Shown piece by piece: positions 60,136 through 64,000 of a stretch of DNA of 64,000 bases. Under the pieces are notes generated by a model. The model had not been told where the DNA came from and did not search any database. It saw nothing but the letters and a program-made list of their open reading frames with translations. Location of the stretch: assembly GCF_017916455.1 (NCBI RefSeq), contig NZ_JAFMSY010000002.1, forward strand, positions 466,429 through 530,428, written 5' to 3'. The translations under genes and the position numbers were made by a program. The stretch comes from Nocardioides xinjiangensis. GTDB lineage: Bacteria; Actinomycetota; Actinomycetes; Propionibacteriales; Nocardioidaceae. The first letter of the stretch is position 1, and each line of letters starts with the position of its first letter.

Positions 60136-61583
60136 TGACCACCACCGCCGCCACCACGGCCACCGCCGGCAAGCCCGCCAAGCTCCCCCGCGAGCAGGAC
60201 CCGCGCAACCCGGTGCACCGGCTCACGGCGCTCCTCGACGAGGGCACCCTCGAGCTCATCACGCCCGACGACGAGTCCGGGATGCTCGCCGCCGTCGGCC
60301 GGGTCGACGGCACGTCGGTCGTCGCCTTCTGCAGCGACGCGACCGTCATGGGCGGCGCGATGGGCGACGTCGGCTGCCGCGTCGTGGTCGACGCCTACCA
60401 CCGCGCGATCACCGACGGGGTGCCGATCATCGGTCTCTGGCACTCCGGGGGCGCCCGGCTCGCCGAGGGCGTGCTGTCCCTCCACGCCGTCGGCCGCATC
60501 TTCCAGGTCATGACGCAGGCCTCCGGGGTCATCCCGCAGGTGTCCGTGGTCCTCGGTCCGGCCGCGGGCGGCGCCGCCTACGGCCCGGCGCTCACCGACG
60601 TCGTGATCCTCGGTCCGGAGGGCCGGATCTTCGTGACCGGACCCGACGTGGTCCGCTCCGTGACCGGTGAGGACGTCGACATGCTCCGCCTCGGTGGTCC
60701 GGAGCCGCACGGGCGCCGCTCGGGCGTGGTGCACATCCTCACCGAGTCCGAGCGCGAGGCGCTCGACAAGGCGCGCACGGTCGCCTCGCTGCTCGGGGCC
60801 CAGGGCAGCCTGGCCGCCGACTCCGTCGAGGACCGCGACCTCGGCGCCCTCCTTCCCGAGTCGAAGAAGCGCGCCTACGACGTGCACCCCCTCGTCGAGG
60901 GCCTGCTCGACGAGGGCACCATGCAGGAGCTCCACGCCCGCTGGGCGCCCAACATCGTCACCGCGCTCGGCCGCTTCGGCGGCCGGACGGTCGGTGTCGT
61001 CGCCAACAACCCGCTGCGCCTGGGCGGCTGCCTCGACTCGCTCTCCGCGGAGAAGGCCTCCCGCTTCGTGCGGATGTGCGACGCCTTCGGCGTCCCCCTC
61101 GTCGTGCTGGTCGACGTGCCCGGCTACCTCCCCGGCGTCGGGCAGGAGTGGGACGGGGTGGTGCGCAGGGGCGCCAAGCTGCTGCACGCCTTCGGCGAGT
61201 GCGTGGTCCCCCGCGTCACGCTGGTGACCCGCAAGACCTACGGCGGCGCCTACATCGCGATGAACGCCCGCTCGCTCGGAGCCACCCGCGTGCTCGCGTG
61301 GCCGGGCGCCGAGGTGGCCGTTATGGGCGCGGTGGCGGCCATCCGCATCCTGCACCGCCGCAAGCTCGCCGAGGTCTCGCCCGAGATCCGCCCGCAGGTC
61401 GAGGCCGAGCTGGCCGCCGAGCACGAGCGCATCGCCGGCGGCGTGGACAAGGCCGTCGAGATCGGGGTCGTCGACGAGGTGGTCGAGCCGACCCGCACCC
61501 GCAGCGCCATCGCCCAGGCGATGCGCCACGAGATCGACACCGCCGGCGTACGCCGGGGGCGCCACGGCAACATCCCGCTCTGA
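60135..61583 (+). CDS. accD6: Acyl-CoA carboxylase beta subunit (AccD6-like)
   Basis: Carboxyltransferase of acetyl-/propionyl-CoA carboxylase, making malonyl-CoA for the fab enzymes; it needs a biotinylated AccA subunit encoded elsewhere. 482 residues with the two crotonase-like halves: LWHSGGARLAEGVLSLHAVG near 103 and LGPAAGGAAYGPALTDVVIL near 138 (oxyanion region), then VLVDVPGYLPGVGQEWDGVV near 320 and RKTYGGAYIAMNARSLGATR near 367. Last gene of the fabD operon. Confidence 0.94.
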   Translation: MTTTAATTATAGKPAKLPREQDPRNPVHRLTALLDEGTLELITPDDESGMLAAVGRVDGTSVVAFCSDATVMGGAMGDVGCRVVVDAYHRAITDGVPIIGLWHSGGARLAEGVLSLHAVGRIFQVMTQASGVIPQVSVVLGPAAGGAAYGPALTDVVILGPEGRIFVTGPDVVRSVTGEDVDMLRLGGPEPHGRRSGVVHILTESEREALDKARTVASLLGAQGSLAADSVEDRDLGALLPESKKRAYDVHPLVEGLLDEGTMQELHARWAPNIVTALGRFGGRTVGVVANNPLRLGGCLDSLSAEKASRFVRMCDAFGVPLVVLVDVPGYLPGVGQEWDGVVRRGAKLLHAFGECVVPRVTLVTRKTYGGAYIAMNARSLGATRVLAWPGAEVAVMGAVAAIRILHRRKLAEVSPEIRPQVEAELAAEHERIAGGVDKAVEIGVVDEVVEPTRTRSAIAQAMRHEIDTAGVRRGRHGNIPL

Positions 61584-61631
61584 ACCGGCGGCGGGTCGGC
61601 ACGTAACGTACGTCACATCCCGGTCGTTGAC

Positions 61632-61650
61632 CCTCCGAACCCCTCGGAGG
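61632..61650 (+). promoter_or_regulatory. Hairpin sequestering the ribosome-binding site of the next gene
   Basis: CCTCCGA (61632-61638) pairs with TCGGAGG (61644-61650) across 5 nt; the GGAGG of the right arm is the ribosome-binding site of the 147-residue secreted protein, 4 nt before its ATG. The structure could limit translation or act as a read-through attenuator after accD6. Confidence 0.55.
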
Positions 61651-61654
61651 TGCC

Positions 61655-62098
61655 ATGTTGTCGACCCTGCTCGCCTCGGCGGTCGTCACCGCGGGCGGCG
61701 TGCTGCCGGTCCCGCTGCCGCCGCTGCCGACGGACCCGGTGCCGCCGCCCACGGCCGAGGTCCAACAGGTCGAGGTCTCCGGGACGCTGAGCGCAGCTGA
61801 CGGCCGCCTGAGGCGGGGGTGCAAGGACTACCGCTACGCCTACGCGGTCGTGTCGGAGTCGGAGGACTGGACGTTCGACATCACGCTGCAGGACCGCTTC
61901 GACAGGGGCGTCAACTCGCAGTCGCTCCTCGGCCCCTACGACGACGAGGCGGGCGTGCTCACCTACCGGCTCTGCCGGCGGGCCACGTCGCCGGGGCGCT
62001 TCACGCTGACGGGTCGGCTGACCGCCTACGAGGGGACGTCGAAGGAGACGTCCGTGACGGTGACCGAGAGCTTCCGGTTGCGCAGGCGGAACCGCTGA
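61655..62098 (+). CDS. Small secreted protein of unknown function
   Basis: A 147-residue protein with a short signal (MLSTLLASAVVTAGGVLPVP) and a beta-rich mature domain containing two Cys (RRGCKDYRY and TYRLCRRATSPG), probably bonded, and a basic end (ESFRLRRRNR). It resembles small pre-peptidase-like beta-sandwiches but I cannot assign a family. GGAGGTGCC precedes the ATG and sits in a hairpin. It converges on the DUF3145 gene with 3 bp between stops. Confidence 0.65.
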   Translation: MLSTLLASAVVTAGGVLPVPLPPLPTDPVPPPTAEVQQVEVSGTLSAADGRLRRGCKDYRYAYAVVSESEDWTFDITLQDRFDRGVNSQSLLGPYDDEAGVLTYRLCRRATSPGRFTLTGRLTAYEGTSKETSVTVTESFRLRRRNR

Positions 62099-62101
62099 AG
62101 G

Positions 62102-62629
62102 TCAGACCACCTGGTGCAGCCACCGCACCGGTGCGCCCTCACCGGCGTGCCGGAAGGTCTCGAGCTCGTCGTCCCACGGCTTGCCGAGGAGGTTGTCGAT
62201 CTCGATCAGGAGCGTCGTGTCGCCCAGGGCGGCCTTCACCACGGCTGCCTTCAGCCGGTCCTCGGGGATCAGGATGTCGCCGTGCGGGCCGGTGATGGCG
62301 TGGAAGATGCCCAGGTCGGGCGTGCACGAGAACCGGGTGCCCTCGGTCGAGCTCGTCGGCTCCTCGGTGATCTCGAAGCGGAGGTGGTTCCACCCCCGCA
62401 GCGCCGAGGCGACCGCCGCGGCGGTGCCGGCCTGACCGCTCCACGACAGCTCGGCGCGGTAGGTCCCCGGCTGGGCGGGCTGTGGCGTCCAGTCGAGCGA
62501 CACGGCGACGCCGAGCACCCCACCGACCGCCCACTCGATGTGCGGGCAGAGTGCGGAGGGGGTCGAGTGCACGTAGAGGATGCCCCGCGTCGCCGGACCG
62601 TCCGGGCGGGAAGCAATGCGTGTGGTCAC
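62102..62629 (-). CDS. DUF3145 family protein
   Basis: A 175-residue protein with RGILYVHSTPSALCPHIEWA near 15-34, then TRFSCTPDLGIFHAITGPHG and a Trp/Asp-rich end (GKPWDDELETFRHAGE). DUF3145 is conserved in actinobacteria beside the fab/accD genes; function unknown. The GTG start has a very strong AAGGAGGT 5 nt upstream. The 143-bp region before it is AT-richer than the surroundings and likely holds its promoter. Confidence 0.9.
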   Translation of the reverse strand: MTTRIASRPDGPATRGILYVHSTPSALCPHIEWAVGGVLGVAVSLDWTPQPAQPGTYRAELSWSGQAGTAAAVASALRGWNHLRFEITEEPTSSTEGTRFSCTPDLGIFHAITGPHGDILIPEDRLKAAVVKAALGDTTLLIEIDNLLGKPWDDELETFRHAGEGAPVRWLHQVV

Positions 62630-62772
62630 CTAGACCTCCTTGAGTTCCAACGCTCCAGATGCGCCTTCCCCAGCGTTCTGTCGTCAGTGCTCAACGAGAG
62701 TCGAGTGACACCTATGTGATTATGAGCTCCATTGTGACCGAAGTGGCGCCCGAATGCCAGCGCCCGGGCCGA

Positions 62773-63798
62773 TCAGTCCTGGCGGCGCTCGAGGAGGTCG
62801 GCACGAGCCGCGGCGTCGGTGAGCTCCTCGGAGTCGATCGCGTGCGTGCGGTGGAACCACGCCAGGGCGTCGGCCTCGCGGCCGGCCGCCTCGAGCGTGT
62901 CGGCGTACGCGTAGCGCAGCCGGACGACCCACGGGGCGCGGCTCTTCGACGTCAGCGGCGCGAGCTCGAGCGTACGGAGCGCGGCGTCGAGCTGGCCCAT
63001 GTCACGCCGGGCTCCGGCCTCCACCAGCGTCATCTCCGCCTTGGCCTCGGAGCTGAAGTTCGCGACCGAGGGGCTCTTGGCGAGCTTGATCGCCTGCTCC
63101 GGGTTGCCGAGGGCCCGGTGGCAGTCAGCCATGATCGGCAGGTAGTCGGTGGCGCCGTTCATGCGCTTCGCCGCGCGCAGCTCGGCGAGCGCCTCGGCGT
63201 AGTGGCCCGCGGCGTACGCCGACTCCCCCGCCGCCTCCCGCACCACGGCGATCCGCGAGGCGCGCGCCCGCGCTGCCAGTGCGTGCTGGTAGGCCAGCTC
63301 CGGGTTCTCGTCGATGTACATCCCGGCTGCAGCGAGATGGCGAGCCACCCGTGCCGCGAGCTTCTCGGGCAACCCCTTCAGCTGCGCCCGGACACCGTGG
63401 TCGAGCTCGGCGCCGGTGATCCCCTCGGGCAGGTCGGGGCCGTCGTAGGCGGCCTGGTCGGCGGTCCGTGGCCGCTCCTCGGCACGCGGGCGGAACGCCC
63501 GCTGCTGCGAGCCCGACGGCTTCCGGCCGTCGGACGGCCTGCCACCGCTCCTGCCGCCGGCGGGCTTGCCGCCGGTCGGCTTGCCGCCGGTCGGCTTGCC
63601 GCCGATCGGCTTGCCGCCGGTCGGCTTGCCGCCGGTCGGCTTGCCGCCGGTCGGCTTCCCGCCGGTCGGCTTCCCGCCCTGCTGGCCACCGCGCGAGGGT
63701 GCGCCCCGGCCGCGGGACGGCTCTCCGCCGGACGGCCCACGCCGGCTCGCGCCCGAGCCACCTCGTGCCGGTCGCTGTCCTCGACGGTCCTCGGCCAC
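62773..63798 (-). CDS. TPR-like protein with Gly-Lys-Pro repeat N-terminus
   Basis: About 341 residues. The first 110 are disordered and basic: RGQRPARGG-type stretches, then eight to nine repeats of GGKPT (about 40-85) and a Ser/Arg-rich end. The rest is an alpha-helical repeat domain (RVARHLAAAGMYIDENPELA; GHYAEALAELRAAKRMNGAT; DMGQLDAALRTLELAPLTSK) of TPR type. Homologues lie near rRNA operons in actinobacteria; RNA or ribosome binding is a guess from the basic tail. GTG 63798 was chosen because AAGGAG lies 9 nt upstream; the frame opens further to 63945, inside the rRNA terminator. Confidence 0.78.
   Translation of the reverse strand: MAEDRRGQRPARGGSGASRRGPSGGEPSRGRGAPSRGGQQGGKPTGGKPTGGKPTGGKPTGGKPIGGKPTGGKPTGGKPAGGRSGGRPSDGRKPSGSQQRAFRPRAEERPRTADQAAYDGPDLPEGITGAELDHGVRAQLKGLPEKLAARVARHLAAAGMYIDENPELAYQHALAARARASRIAVVREAAGESAYAAGHYAEALAELRAAKRMNGATDYLPIMADCHRALGNPEQAIKLAKSPSVANFSSEAKAEMTLVEAGARRDMGQLDAALRTLELAPLTSKSRAPWVVRLRYAYADTLEAAGREADALAWFHRTHAIDSEELTDAAARADLLERRQD
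63563..63678. repeat. 15-bp tandem repeat encoding GGKPT
   Basis: About eight copies of CTTGCCGCCGGTCGG (plus strand) with single-base variants (one GAT for GGT; TTC for TTG near the right end). Being a multiple of three it keeps the frame, and copy number can change by slippage. Confidence 0.85.
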
Positions 63799-63877
63799 AG
63801 CCGCACTCTCCTTCTTCAGCTCGACGACGCTCCGCCCGTCCCGGGTGCAACGGTACTCACCAGCGCCGCCAAATGGC

Positions 63878-63909
63878 GCAGGGGCCACCAGATCACTGGT
63901 GGCCCCTGC
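63878..63909 (-). terminator. rRNA operon terminator
   Basis: GCAGGGGCCACCAG (63878-63891) pairs perfectly with CTGGTGGCCCCTGC (63896-63909), a 14-bp stem with a 4-nt loop, 11 bp after the 5S rRNA. In the minus-strand direction a short ATTTGG follows, and a smaller CGCC/GGCG stem lies next to it. Confidence 0.85.
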
Positions 63910-63920
63910 CAAATGTATGT

Positions 63921-64000
63921 CCGGCGGCGTCCTACTCTCCCACAACCTCTCGGTTGCAGTACCATCGGCGCTGAAAGGCTTAACTTCCGGGTTCGGTATG
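63921..64000 (-). rRNA. rrf: 5S ribosomal RNA (3' part)
   Basis: The minus strand reads CATACCGAACCCGGAAGTTA at its left, then AGCCTTTCAGCGCCGATGGT, ACTGCAACCGAGAGGTTGTG and GGAGAGTAGGACGCCGCCGG, the conserved 3' two thirds of actinobacterial 5S rRNA. The 5' end, and presumably 23S and 16S, lie beyond the right edge of the window. Confidence 0.95.

Overview
The window is high-GC (about 70% or more by eye) actinobacterial chromosome. Codon use, the conserved glnA2-glnE pair, the DUF3052/ahpE/aceE/fasR/fabD-fabH-acpP-fabF/accD6 block and DUF3145 next to accD6 point to the Nocardioidaceae (Nocardioides-like); the species is inferred, not proven. I count 62 protein genes, one tRNA-Val(TAC), the RNase P RNA and the 3' part of a 5S rRNA at the right edge.

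Layout. 1-6.8 kb: a CtlX-type hydrolase (cut by the window edge), an aldolase-like PLP enzyme, a secreted nuclease, a LigT-like protein and the cobT-cobS / cobU genes for the cobalamin lower ligand. 6.8-12.4 kb: an accessory stretch with slightly lower GC, three copies of a short repeat, two orphan small genes, a STAND-type ATPase regulator, an FAD oxidoreductase and a DUF5995 protein. 12.5-18.3 kb: a SatD-like regulator with its membrane partner behind two tandem operators, then glnE and glnA2. 18.4-21.4 kb: an M20 amidohydrolase with an AbgT transporter. 21.5-25.6 kb: a two-component system surrounded by four small exported or membrane-anchored proteins. 25.7-26.2 kb: seven tandem 72-bp palindromic units. 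26.2-34.7 kb: nadE, an acetyltransferase, two tandem glucose/sorbosone dehydrogenase-type beta-propellers, panB, map and rnpB. 34.7-36.2 kb: a small gene with a LexA-like box, and an orphan AbiEi/DUF559-type gene bracketed by 16-bp repeats. 36.2-43.9 kb: housekeeping and conserved genes (RNB nuclease, yaaA, DUF427, FUSC-like, zinc-ribbon, Nif3, acyl-CoA ligase). 44-48 kb: a second two-component system, a Ser/Thr kinase and two Asp-rich anchored small proteins. 48-61.6 kb: tRNA-Val, then ahpE, acyl-CoA ligase, DUF3052, aceE, an alpha/beta hydrolase and the fatty-acid synthase II operon under a FasR-type regulator. 61.6-64 kb: a small secreted protein, DUF3145, a TPR protein with Gly-Lys-Pro repeats, and the end of an rRNA operon with its terminator.

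Two themes run through the window. First, at least 25 genes have a TANNNT- or CANNNT-like -10 hexamer exactly 6-7 nt before the start codon, which implies widespread leaderless transcription and fixes several start codons. Second, both OmpR-type two-component systems sit beside small exported proteins whose upstream regions carry 11-bp-phased direct repeats (CTAAGG-like for the first, CTCAC-like for the second). These look like two self-contained envelope-sensing modules with their own secreted or anchored effectors, and they are the best candidates here for an undescribed system.
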